A DNA stretch of 52,202 bases from JAJRAG01 sp050010535. GTDB taxonomy: Archaea; Thermoplasmatota; Thermoplasmata; Methanomassiliicoccales; JACIVX01. The position numbers and the translations under genes were made by a program. The notes beneath the pieces were generated by a model. The model was given only the letters and a program-made list of their open reading frames with translations, was not told the origin of the DNA and ran no database searches. The stretch covers positions 1-52,202 of the forward strand of contig JBEKKT010000008.1 in assembly GCA_050010535.1 (NCBI GenBank), in the 5' to 3' direction. Shown here in pieces: positions 16,638 to 24,620 of the stretch; the first letter of the stretch is position 1; each line of letters opens with the position of its first letter.

Positions 16638-17897
16638 ATGCGCCAGTTCGAGTCGATAGACAATCAGATGGTCATCGGAGGGATAACTGCCAGAGAGTTG
16701 GCAGAGCGGTTCGGCACACCATTGTACGTGACGGACGAGATCGCTCTACGTGAGAACTTCAGGAGTATCGACCAGGCTTTCTCGAATCGCATGTCCACTC
16801 GCATCCATTACGCCTGCAAAGCGAACACGAACCTCGCGATCCTGAGGATATTGGAGCGCGAGGGCAGCTGCATCGACGCCGTTTCGACCTGGGAGGTCGA
16901 ATCCTGCCTCATGGCCGGCTTCAAACCCAACAAGATACTCTTCACCGGCGTCAGTGTCTCGGACGGAGAAATGGAGGCGCTGGTAGGCAGAGGCGTGACA
17001 ATCAACATCGACTCGCTCTCGCAACTCAGGAGACTCGCTGGGATCGGGACCGACATCCCGATATCGATCAGAGTCAATCCAGACGTGGGCGCCGGTCACC
17101 ACGAGCATGTCGTCACGGGAAGCAAGAGGACGAAGTTCGGGATACCGAAGGATGACTTGCTTGAGGCATACTCAGAGGCACTAAGCCTAGGTTTCAAACC
17201 GATTGGGCTCCACGCGCACATAGGCGCGGGAGTCCAGGACGTCGCCCCGTTCGTGCAGGTGACCGAAGTGCTCGTTTCACTTGCGAAAGAGCTTGAGGAC
17301 TCGCTCCATCTGTTCCTCGAATTCCTCGACATCGGAGGGGGAATCGGCATCCCGTATCGGCCGGAGGAAAAGGCAATGGACATCGAGCTGCTCGCCGAGG
17401 AGGTCACCTCGAGGATCAAGTCCGGATGCTCTGCGAAATCGATCGCGATCGAACCAGGTCGATACGTTGTCGCGGACACGACCGTGCTGATTGCAAAGGT
17501 CGTCGACGTCAAGGAGACGCCTGAGAAGAGGTTCGTCGGCGTCGACGCCGGATTCAACACGCTCATCCGACCCTCGTTCTACGATTCGTATCATCATGTG
17601 GCGGTCGGGAACAAATTCGGATTGCCTGGAGAAGTCACATACGACGTTGTAGGTCCGATCTGCGAGTCCGGTGACTTCCTCGCGAAAGACCGCCTCCTAC
17701 CAAAAGTCGCCGAAGGAGACATCGTCGTGGTCTACGACACCGGCGCCTACGGGTTCGCGATGAGCTCGCAGTACAACTCCAGACCGAGATGCGCCGAGGT
17801 GCTGGTCAGGGATGGGGACGCGAGAATCATCAGGGATAGAGAATCGCTGGAGGACATCTTGAGGCACCAGAGAATGCCATCGAGGCTGATGGTCTGA
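16638..17897 (+). CDS. lysA: Diaminopimelate decarboxylase
   Basis: A 419-residue PLP enzyme of the alanine racemase-like fold that decarboxylates meso-diaminopimelate to lysine, the final step. The PLP lysine is in HYACKANTNLAIL near 57-69; other landmarks are HAHIGAGVQDV near 191-201, LDIGGGIGIPY near 228-238, EPGRYVVAD near 271-279, and the active-site CESGDFLAKDR near 338-348. The ATG at 16638 starts one base after the lysC stop. The dapF start overlaps its stop by one base (TGATG). Confidence 0.95.
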   Translation: MRQFESIDNQMVIGGITARELAERFGTPLYVTDEIALRENFRSIDQAFSNRMSTRIHYACKANTNLAILRILEREGSCIDAVSTWEVESCLMAGFKPNKILFTGVSVSDGEMEALVGRGVTINIDSLSQLRRLAGIGTDIPISIRVNPDVGAGHHEHVVTGSKRTKFGIPKDDLLEAYSEALSLGFKPIGLHAHIGAGVQDVAPFVQVTEVLVSLAKELEDSLHLFLEFLDIGGGIGIPYRPEEKAMDIELLAEEVTSRIKSGCSAKSIAIEPGRYVVADTTVLIAKVVDVKETPEKRFVGVDAGFNTLIRPSFYDSYHHVAVGNKFGLPGEVTYDVVGPICESGDFLAKDRLLPKVAEGDIVVVYDTGAYGFAMSSQYNSRPRCAEVLVRDGDARIIRDRESLEDILRHQRMPSRLMV

Positions 17898-18727
17898 TGT
17901 TCTGGAAGTACCACGGAACGGGCAACGATTTCGTTCTTTTCGAGAATTTCAAATTAGACGCGGCGGACGATCCCGAGACGGTGCGAAGGCTGTGCGACCG
18001 CAGGTTCGGCGTCGGCGCTGACGGCATACTCTACATCAATCCGGCTGAGGACGCGGACGCGACTATGAGAATCATCAACGCGGACGGCAGCGAGGCAGAG
18101 ATGTGCGGGAACGGGATCCGCTGCGTTGCCAAGCACCTGTACGACTTCTCGATCGTCAGGAAGAGGAAGATGACGATAAGGACACTTGCCGGCCTGAAGA
18201 AGATAGAGTGCAAGGTCGAGAAGGGAGAGGTCAAGGAGGTCGGCGTGAACATGGGAGCGGCCTCCTTGGAGTGCCAAGATGTCCCGATGAAATGCCCAGG
18301 CAGATTCATCGACAGGACCATTGACATCGGGGGGACGACGATCAGAGGCACCGCCGTGTCGATGGGCAATCCCCATTTCGTCACTTTCCAGAAGTTCACC
18401 AAGAAGATGATGAGTGAGCTGGGTCCTAAGATTGAGGTACACTATCTGTTCCCCAAGAGAACGAACACCGAGTTCGCGAGGTTGGTCGGGGAAAGGTTGG
18501 ACGTGGTCGTGCACGAAAGAGGGGCGGGCTGGACTCTTGCCTGCGGGACCGGGACATGTGCATCCGCCGTCGCTGCGGCGGTGAACGGTTTGATATCCTA
18601 CGACGAAGATGTTGAAGTCCGCCTTCCGGGCGGGAGCCTCTGGGTGAGGGTCGCGGGAGATCTCTCTTGCGTGTTCATGAAAGGTCCGGCGACCAGAGTG
18701 TTCAAAGGAGAGATGGAGACTGGGTGA
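17897..18727 (+). CDS. dapF: Diaminopimelate epimerase
   Basis: A 276-residue cofactor-independent epimerase converting LL- to meso-diaminopimelate. Both catalytic cysteines are present, in EMCGNGIRCVAKH near 72-84 and ACGTGTCASAVAAA near 214-227. The N-terminal FWKYHGTGNDFVLF and MGNPHFVTF near 154-162 are also diagnostic. Its presence next to dapL shows that the pathway goes through LL-diaminopimelate and does not use the one-step meso-dehydrogenase. Confidence 0.95.
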   Translation: MFWKYHGTGNDFVLFENFKLDAADDPETVRRLCDRRFGVGADGILYINPAEDADATMRIINADGSEAEMCGNGIRCVAKHLYDFSIVRKRKMTIRTLAGLKKIECKVEKGEVKEVGVNMGAASLECQDVPMKCPGRFIDRTIDIGGTTIRGTAVSMGNPHFVTFQKFTKKMMSELGPKIEVHYLFPKRTNTEFARLVGERLDVVVHERGAGWTLACGTGTCASAVAAAVNGLISYDEDVEVRLPGGSLWVRVAGDLSCVFMKGPATRVFKGEMETG

Positions 18728-18732
18728 TAGCC

Positions 18733-19896
18733 ATGGCGAGGGAGACTGCTACTAGATTGAAGAAGATACCTCCGTACCTGTTCGTCGACATAGAAGCGAA
18801 AGTGCGGGCGAAGATCGCTCAAGGCGTGGACGTAATCGACTTCGGCATCGGGGACCCGGACCTTCCGACCCCGAACGAGATAGTGGAAGAGCTCAAGAAG
18901 CAGGCCATGGTCCCAGGCAACAACCAATACTCGACTAGTGCGGGCGAGAGCGAGACAAGGAAGGCCGTCGCTGAGTATTACGAGAAGAGATTCGGCGTCC
19001 TGCTGGACCCTGACAAGGAGGTCGTTATAACGATGGGAAGCAAGGACGGGCTTGTGAACTTCTGCCGCGCATTCGTCAATCAGGGAGACAAGGTTCTCGT
19101 TCCTGATCCTGCATATCCAGTCTACTCTCAGGGAGGGGCGCTCCTTTCCGAAGGCATTCCAGTCAGGGTACCGCTGCTTCCGGAGAAATCGTTCCTTATG
19201 GACCTCACCTCCGTCCCAGCCGGTTCCAAGATCGCTTTCGTCAACTATCCGAACAACCCGACCGGGGCGGTGGCGACAAGAGACTACATCAAGGAGCTGG
19301 TGACGTGGGAATTGAACACCGGCACGATCATCTGCTACGACAACGCGTACTCGGAGATGACCTTCGACGGCTACGTGGCCCCAAGCATACTCGAGTTCGA
19401 AAGAGACTGCATCGAGTTCGGATCGCTCTCAAAGACGTTCAACATGACCGGATACAGAATAGGATACGCGGTCGGAGACCCGGACCTCATATCTGGCCTG
19501 AAGAGTGTGAAGTCGCAGGTGGATTCTGGGGTTCCAAAGTTCATCCAGAAGGCCGCTGTGTTCGCCCTCGGATTGTACAAGAACGGCAAGAGACCGCCGG
19601 TCGTCGAAGAGAACCTGGCCATCTACAAGGAGAGAAGAGATATCGTGGTCGCGGGCCTGAGGAAGATGGGGTTTAAGGTCACGCCACCTCTGGGGACATT
19701 CTATCTCTGGTTCAACTGCAACGAGAAGTCGATGGATTTCGCGAAGAGGCTTCTCGACGTCGGGGTCGTTGTGACGCCGGGCATTGGATTCGGGGAGTGC
19801 GGAGAGGGGTTCATACGGATGTCTCTGACCCAACCAAAAAAGAGAATTCAGGAGGCGCTGGAAAGGATCGAGAAGAAGCTCAAGTCCCCCGCTTGA
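18733..19896 (+). CDS. dapL: LL-diaminopimelate aminotransferase
   Basis: A 387-residue class I/II PLP aminotransferase. VIDFGIGDPDLPTP near 32-45, NNQYSTSAGESETRKAV, NYPNNPTGAVA near 176-186 and the PLP lysine in GSLSKTFNMTGYRIGY near 233-248 are visible. DapL converts tetrahydrodipicolinate directly to LL-diaminopimelate, replacing the succinylase or acetylase steps. Sequence alone would also allow a general aspartate/alanine aminotransferase, but the last place in a dapA-dapB-lysC-lysA-dapF operon lacking dapD/E makes DapL the best call. The ATG at 18733 is preferred. The 3' end overlaps the convergent pgk gene by 17 bases. Confidence 0.88.
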   Translation: MARETATRLKKIPPYLFVDIEAKVRAKIAQGVDVIDFGIGDPDLPTPNEIVEELKKQAMVPGNNQYSTSAGESETRKAVAEYYEKRFGVLLDPDKEVVITMGSKDGLVNFCRAFVNQGDKVLVPDPAYPVYSQGGALLSEGIPVRVPLLPEKSFLMDLTSVPAGSKIAFVNYPNNPTGAVATRDYIKELVTWELNTGTIICYDNAYSEMTFDGYVAPSILEFERDCIEFGSLSKTFNMTGYRIGYAVGDPDLISGLKSVKSQVDSGVPKFIQKAAVFALGLYKNGKRPPVVEENLAIYKERRDIVVAGLRKMGFKVTPPLGTFYLWFNCNEKSMDFAKRLLDVGVVVTPGIGFGECGEGFIRMSLTQPKKRIQEALERIEKKLKSPA

Positions 19897-21106
19897 ACGC
19901 TGCTTTCAGCGCTTCGACGGCCGGCAACGGCTTGCCGAGCAGATATGTCTCGAGAGCGCCTCCCGCGGTGCTCACGTACGAGAACGAATCGACCAACCCG
20001 AAGCCTTCCGCAGCGCCCACGGTGTGTCCTCCACCAATAACCGAGTAGGCCTTCGACTTCGTGATTGCGATCATGAGCTCCTTCGTCCCAAGGGCGAAAT
20101 TCTTCTTCTCGATCATGCCGGCAGGTCCGGACATGAAGACGGTCTTCGCGCCGGAAATCACTTTCGCGAACTTGTAGATCGACCCTTTTCCAATATCCAA
20201 TATGGGGTAGTCCAGCGGGAGCTCACCGACCAGAATCTCTTTCCGCTTGCCATCTATCTCGACTGCTATGTCGTACGGGAGCAGGACCTTGTCTCCTTTC
20301 TCCGCCAGGAGTCTCTTCGCTTCTGTGAGCGCCTCGGGGGTGACCTCTTTGGAAAGAGCGTCTTCGTTAGGCTTCCCGAGTTTTACGCCCCTCGCTTTCA
20401 AGAAAGCATTGCCGGTCAGACCCACGAGGATGACTAAGCTTGCGATCTTCTTGCTTATGACGCGGTCGACGACCTTTACGGAGTCCCCAAACTTCGCCCC
20501 GCCAAGCACGAAGATCGACGGCTTAGCCGGGCTGTCGAAAACGTTCTTCAACGCGTTCAGCTCCTTCTCCATTAGCCGACCGGCGGCCGATGGAAGGACC
20601 GCCTCGAAACCCACGAGCGAGCAATGGGCTCTGTGCGCTGCCGCAAATGCATCGCAGACGTAATAGTCCGCCAAGGGGGCGAGGACCTTCACCAGTTCCG
20701 ACTGAGAGTGCTCCTCCATCGTCTTCTTCTCCTGTTCATAGGGGAGTTCCCTCACGTTCTTCAGCACAATAGCCTCCCCGGGCTGGAGTGATCTCATCGC
20801 AGAGACGGCTTTCTCGCCGAGAATGTCGTCCACGTACCTGATTTCCTTTCCCATGACGGTGCTTAGCACCTTCGCATGTCTGTCCAAAGGGGAGAAGTCC
20901 CAGTCCCCGGGCCTTCCCTGATGAGCTAGGATGACAACCTTCGCCCCCTTGTTCAAGAGCTCCTTAACCGTCGGCATGATCTGACGAATACGGTTGTCGT
21001 CCTCGATCTCCAACGTGTCCTTCGCCAGAGGGCAGTTCATGTCCACCCTCAACAGAACGGTCTTGTCCTGGAAATTGAAATCGTCCAAAGTGTTGAACTC
21101 CTTCAT
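19880..21106 (-). CDS. pgk: Phosphoglycerate kinase (archaeal type)
   Basis: A 408-residue glycolytic enzyme interconverting 1,3-bisphosphoglycerate and 3-phosphoglycerate with ADP/ATP. It starts with FQDKTVLLRVDMNCPL near 11-26, followed by HQGRPGDWDFSPLDRHAKVL near 62-81, GGAKFGDSVKVVD near 203-215, and the C-terminal nucleotide loop IGGGHTVGAAEGFG. The acidic insert and length are those of the archaeal enzymes. It is the last gene of the run gapN-terminal type II - class I GAPDH - pgk, 12 bases after the class I GAPDH stop. Confidence 0.95.
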   Translation of the reverse strand: MKEFNTLDDFNFQDKTVLLRVDMNCPLAKDTLEIEDDNRIRQIMPTVKELLNKGAKVVILAHQGRPGDWDFSPLDRHAKVLSTVMGKEIRYVDDILGEKAVSAMRSLQPGEAIVLKNVRELPYEQEKKTMEEHSQSELVKVLAPLADYYVCDAFAAAHRAHCSLVGFEAVLPSAAGRLMEKELNALKNVFDSPAKPSIFVLGGAKFGDSVKVVDRVISKKIASLVILVGLTGNAFLKARGVKLGKPNEDALSKEVTPEALTEAKRLLAEKGDKVLLPYDIAVEIDGKRKEILVGELPLDYPILDIGKGSIYKFAKVISGAKTVFMSGPAGMIEKKNFALGTKELMIAITKSKAYSVIGGGHTVGAAEGFGLVDSFSYVSTAGGALETYLLGKPLPAVEALKAAFKRGT

Positions 21107-21118
21107 ACGATCACCGAT

Positions 21119-22132
21119 TCAGATGTGCGCGAGGAAGTCCACCAATCTGTTCGAATATCCCCATTCGTTATCGTACCAACATAGAACCTTAATTAGATTG
21201 CCTTTTTCCCTTGAGACCATCGTACTTGGAGCGTCGACGATCGAGGAGCGGGAATCGCCGACGACGTCGACGGAGACGATTGGTTCCTCAGAATAGCCTA
21301 GGAGGCCTTTCATCCGACCTTCCGAAGCGCTCTTCAACGCGACGTTCACCTCGTCCCTGTCTACGTCCTCCATCACCAAAGCGGTCAGGTCCGTGATCGA
21401 ACCGTCGGCGACCGGGACTCTGAGGGACAAGCCGTTCAACTTTCCCTCCAGCTCTGGCAGGACGTATGAAACGGCCCTGGCGGCACCCGTTGTCGTCGGA
21501 ACGATTGAAAGCGCCGCGGCCCTCGCCCTCCGAAGGTCCGTGTGAGGGAAATCGACTAACCTCTGGTCGCCTGTGTAAGCATGAACGGTCGTCATCAGTC
21601 CGCTGACGATTTTGAAACTGTCATTCAGGACCTTCGCGGGAAGCGCGACGCTGTTTGTCGTGCAAGATGCCATAGAGATGATGTCATGCTTCTTCCTGTC
21701 GTAGGCGCCGAGGTTCGCTCCCAGTACAACAGTAATATCCGGGTCCGCGGCGGGGGCTGAAATCAGCACTTTCTTCGCGCCGGCGTCGAGGTGCAGTCTG
21801 CTCGCGTGTCGACTGGTGAAAAAGCCAGTCGACTCGACGACGATGTCGATCCCCTCGTTCGCCCAGGGAAGCTTCCCAGGTTCCTTCTCGGATGTGAACC
21901 TGATGAAATGCTCCGCGACCGCTATCCCGCCGTCGGTCGCTTTCACTTCAGAATCAAGAACCCCGTGGACCGAATCGTACTTCATCAAGTACGCAAGGGT
22001 CTTCGCGTTGGCGAGGTCGTTCACGACCATCACCTCGAAGTCCTTTCCGTAAGCGGGCCTCTCCATCGCCGCGCGCAAGAAAGATCTGCCTATGCGCCCG
22101 AAGCCGTTTATGGCAACTCTCAACGTCATCAA
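21119..22132 (-). CDS. gap: Class I (bacterial-type) glyceraldehyde-3-phosphate dehydrogenase
   Basis: A 337-residue phosphorylating GAPDH of the bacterial/eukaryotic family. It carries RVAINGFGRIGRSFLRA, the NAD-selecting Asp in VVNDLANAKTLAYLMKYDS, the active-site ASCTTNSVALPAKVLND with Cys near 154, TVHAYTGDQRLVDFPH, RRARAAALSIVPTTTGAA and WYDNEWGYSNRLVDF. Asp32 and the Pro in DFP suggest NAD rather than NADP preference (inference). Archaea normally use the unrelated type II enzyme, which is encoded immediately upstream, so this gene was probably acquired from bacteria. An AT-rich GATTATTAC about 30 bases upstream may give it its own promoter. Roles in opposite directions (catabolic versus gluconeogenic) are plausible. 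Confidence 0.94.
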   Translation of the reverse strand: MMTLRVAINGFGRIGRSFLRAAMERPAYGKDFEVMVVNDLANAKTLAYLMKYDSVHGVLDSEVKATDGGIAVAEHFIRFTSEKEPGKLPWANEGIDIVVESTGFFTSRHASRLHLDAGAKKVLISAPAADPDITVVLGANLGAYDRKKHDIISMASCTTNSVALPAKVLNDSFKIVSGLMTTVHAYTGDQRLVDFPHTDLRRARAAALSIVPTTTGAARAVSYVLPELEGKLNGLSLRVPVADGSITDLTALVMEDVDRDEVNVALKSASEGRMKGLLGYSEEPIVSVDVVGDSRSSIVDAPSTMVSREKGNLIKVLCWYDNEWGYSNRLVDFLAHI

Positions 22133-22213
22133 TTCTGTATATTAGTGACTCTAGCCTGTAATAATCTTTTGTCAACTTGGAAGGTGCTGCGCAAGATCAG
22201 GATCGAGCGAGCA

Positions 22214-23230
22214 TCACTTGCCGATTCCGAGGGTCCTGTCGGTCTTCCTGATCGACCTCAGCGGGTCCTTCTCCAGTTTCATCATCGACCTGATGCAGTC
22301 GATGTTCTCCGGGATCACGTCGCTTTCCTGGTGGATCGCCTGGTAGTAATAGAGGGTCTTGTCGACGACCTTCACCCCATCCTCCCACACGATGATCTCC
22401 ATGAAGTCGCCCCTTGGCCGGTTCAGGTCCCTCGCTAGCTCCATGATCTGCGCGGAGGACTTGATGCCGTGCTTCCCGCTCACGAACTTGATTCTCGGCG
22501 TGTTGTCCCAGACTGCTAGGATCTCCTCCCCCTTCGCCTTCTTCTTCAGGTCTGCGGTCACACAATGGATGTGCATCATCGTGGTGGGAGCCGTGACGGA
22601 CATCGTCTGGATGTTGAGCCAGGGCATCACAGTCTGGACATCCGGTCCGTGATGGGTCGGCAGCTTCAGAGTCGGTTCGACGGCGTTGAGCAACGCTCCC
22701 TTCTTGTCCGCAGGATCGGCGCCCCTTCTGACCAACGCAGCGAAAACTCTCTCAGTCCCGAATACACTGTCGATTGGGAAGAGCGTCCTGATGAGACCGG
22801 TGGTGTTGCAGGAAACGACCCGAACGAACTGGGCCCCCCAGGCCTCATGATAGTTCGCGAACGAATTGAACGATATTCCAGCAATACCATGCTCCTCTCC
22901 GCCTTGGAATATCGCCTTGACGCCCGCCTTCTCATACATCAGCTTGTACTCTTTCCCCATCTTGCCAGGCGTGGCATCCACGATTATGTCGACCTTCGGA
23001 AGGAGGTCGTCCAGCGTGCCGGCCATCTTGATACCTTCCTTCTCAAAAGCCTCGACGAACTCCTGCTTCGCGGCGTACAGCGGGATACTCTCCTTGTTCG
23101 CGAGCCTCGCCTCGTAGCTCGGTTTCGTCTTCGTGACTCCGACGATCTCCATGTCATCCTGCTTAGCTATTGCGAACGCGACCCGCTTCCCAATCGTCCC
23201 ATAACCGTTTATGCCGACCCTGGCCTTCAT
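22214..23230 (-). CDS. gap: Type II (archaeal) glyceraldehyde-3-phosphate dehydrogenase
   Basis: A 338-residue archaeal GAPDH that interconverts glyceraldehyde-3-phosphate and 1,3-bisphosphoglycerate with NAD(P). Landmarks are VGINGYGTIGKRVAFAI at the N-terminus, DATPGKMGKEYK, FQGGEEHGIAGISFNS, the active-site VVSCNTTGLIRTL with Cys near 139, and LPTHHGPDVQTVMPW. The ATG at 23230 has an AGGAGAT ribosome site 8 bases upstream. It is unrelated in close sequence to the class I enzyme encoded 81 bases downstream; having both next to pgk is unusual. Confidence 0.94.
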   Translation of the reverse strand: MKARVGINGYGTIGKRVAFAIAKQDDMEIVGVTKTKPSYEARLANKESIPLYAAKQEFVEAFEKEGIKMAGTLDDLLPKVDIIVDATPGKMGKEYKLMYEKAGVKAIFQGGEEHGIAGISFNSFANYHEAWGAQFVRVVSCNTTGLIRTLFPIDSVFGTERVFAALVRRGADPADKKGALLNAVEPTLKLPTHHGPDVQTVMPWLNIQTMSVTAPTTMMHIHCVTADLKKKAKGEEILAVWDNTPRIKFVSGKHGIKSSAQIMELARDLNRPRGDFMEIIVWEDGVKVVDKTLYYYQAIHQESDVIPENIDCIRSMMKLEKDPLRSIRKTDRTLGIGK

Positions 23231-23336
23231 TTTCCCATCTCCTAGCCCCGCTACGAAATACGAATCGAACAATATCTCCCTTACGGTCTGCCACATTGGT
23301 ACGCTATGTCATGCGACAGTCCGCAAAGCGCTGTCA

Positions 23337-24329
23337 TCAAAGGTCCCAATACTTCTTCTGGATCTCGATAACAGACTCGACCTCTTCTCTACCCAGCACT
23401 TCGACGTCCTTCGAGTAAATCTGGCAGAGGGGGACTTCTACTCCACAGAACAAGCCGGCGAGCGCCGTCAGCACCTCGGCGGTCGCCTCCAACGCGTAGC
23501 CGCCCTCCAGCACGAACGCTATCCTCTTCTCCGGGGCGATGTCGATGAGCCGCTTGCACATCTCAAGATACGCCTTCGACGATAACGCCAAGCTAGCAAG
23601 GGGATCTGCGTAATGAGCATCGATGCCGATGCTGACCAGTATCATCTGCGGGTCGTATTGCTGGAGGATCGGCTCCACTATCCGGTCGAATATCATCATA
23701 TATGTCGCGTCGCCTATGCCACCCCGCATCGGGATGTTGACGGTGTGGCCCTCTCCCTTTCCCTTCCCGACCGTACCAACATCCCCGCTGCCAGGATAGA
23801 TCCCGCGCTGATGAGTGGAGATGAACAATATCTTATCGTCCTCAAGAAAGATGTCCTCGGTCCCGTTACCGTGATGGACATCGATGTCCACGATAGCAGT
23901 CCTCTCAAGGCGCATTCTCCTCGCAGCGATTGCGATGTTGTTGAAATAGCAGAAGCCACCGCAAAAATCCCTGCCGGCGTGGTGGCCGGGGGGTCGAACC
24001 AATGCCAAGGCCGGCTCGCCATGATCAAGGGCGATCCTCGCCGCCTCGATCGTCCCACCAGCAGCCAGCAGCGCGATCTCGTAAGTCTCCTCGTGCAGGT
24101 ATGTATCCGGATCCAGGAAGCCCTCGGGGGAGTTCCGAATCTTCGCGACGTGCTGGGGCGTATGCACCAACAAGATGTCTTCCTCGCAGGCCGGTTCCGG
24201 TCTCGTCACGTCCCTCCAAAGGTCGAGCTCCAACATCCTCTTGATGGGGACAGCGAGGCGCTCGGGCGATTCTGGATGCCCCTCGTATTGAACGTGATCA
24301 AAATACCGCTCGTGGAAGACTATCGCCAT
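23337..24329 (-). CDS. Histone deacetylase-family hydrolase (AcuC/class II HDAC-like)
   Basis: A 330-residue arginase/deacetylase-fold zinc hydrolase. The active-site blocks are clear: HPESPERL near 19-26, LVRPPGHHAGRDFCGGFCYFNN near 107-128, the zinc-binding DIDVHHGNGTEDIFLEDD near 145-162 and SIGIDAHYADPLASLALS near 225-242. These enzymes remove acetyl groups from lysines or polyamines; some archaeal and bacterial members act on small acetylated amines or acetyl-CoA synthetase (AcuC). The protein target here is unknown. It is divergent from the ilv genes. Confidence 0.88.
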   Translation of the reverse strand: MAIVFHERYFDHVQYEGHPESPERLAVPIKRMLELDLWRDVTRPEPACEEDILLVHTPQHVAKIRNSPEGFLDPDTYLHEETYEIALLAAGGTIEAARIALDHGEPALALVRPPGHHAGRDFCGGFCYFNNIAIAARRMRLERTAIVDIDVHHGNGTEDIFLEDDKILFISTHQRGIYPGSGDVGTVGKGKGEGHTVNIPMRGGIGDATYMMIFDRIVEPILQQYDPQMILVSIGIDAHYADPLASLALSSKAYLEMCKRLIDIAPEKRIAFVLEGGYALEATAEVLTALAGLFCGVEVPLCQIYSKDVEVLGREEVESVIEIQKKYWDL

Positions 24330-24459
24330 ATGAGCTAATGATTGAGCGGCGGCGCATTAAATGCTTGTATGCTAAAGGTGAACGTATTCAGGAGCCCTAC
24401 TGAGATCATCGGGTCCGACATCACCAACGTTCAATTCTGCGATACCAGCTAAGCAAGGG

Positions 24460-24467
24460 TTATATAG
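24460..24467 (+). promoter_or_regulatory. TATA box of the ilv leader/operon
   Basis: TTATATAG is the clearest TATA box in the window. It lies 29-36 bases before the small leader reading frame at 24496 and about 155 before ilvB, so the transcript starts essentially at the leader ORF and carries a roughly 130-base leader before ilvB. Confidence 0.65.
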
Positions 24468-24495
24468 TAGCCCTCTCTTTATGGGAAGCGTGTCA

Positions 24496-24564
24496 ATGAC
24501 AACCACGCGCAGCGATAACTCGGACTTCTCGATCATAGGCGCAGTGGTAATCATTATTAGTTAG
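24496..24564 (+). CDS. Putative Ile/Val-rich leader peptide of the ilv operon (22 aa)
   Basis: A short frame starting MTTTRSDNSDFS and finishing with IIGAVVIIIS before TAG. Seven of its last ten residues are Ile or Val, the end products of the ilvBNC operon that follows. The ATG lies at or next to the expected transcription start from the strong TATA box. The stop codon overlaps the first base of a stable hairpin (24564-24589), which precedes the ilvB ribosome site. This is the layout of ribosome-mediated attenuators such as bacterial ivbL-ilvB or ilvL. I know of no established example in archaea. The evidence is position and composition only; a chance run of hydrophobic codons remains possible. 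Confidence 0.5.
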   Translation: MTTTRSDNSDFSIIGAVVIIIS

Positions 24565-24612
24565 AGGCATCCAGCTTCTGGGTGTCCTCGATCATTGTCA
24601 CGATAAGGAGGG
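24564..24612 (+). promoter_or_regulatory. Leader hairpin and alternative pairing upstream of ilvB
   Basis: GAGG-CATCCAG (24564-24574) pairs with CTGGGTG-T-CCTC (24578-24589), an 11-bp stem with one bulged T and a 3-base loop. The same CCTC (24586-24589) can instead pair with GAGG inside the ilvB ribosome site AAGGAGGG (24605-24612). The two pairings exclude each other, so ribosome position on the leader frame could affect access to the ilvB site. No T-run follows, so control of translation is more likely than a classic terminator. Confidence 0.4.
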
Positions 24613-24620
24613 CAATTCTT

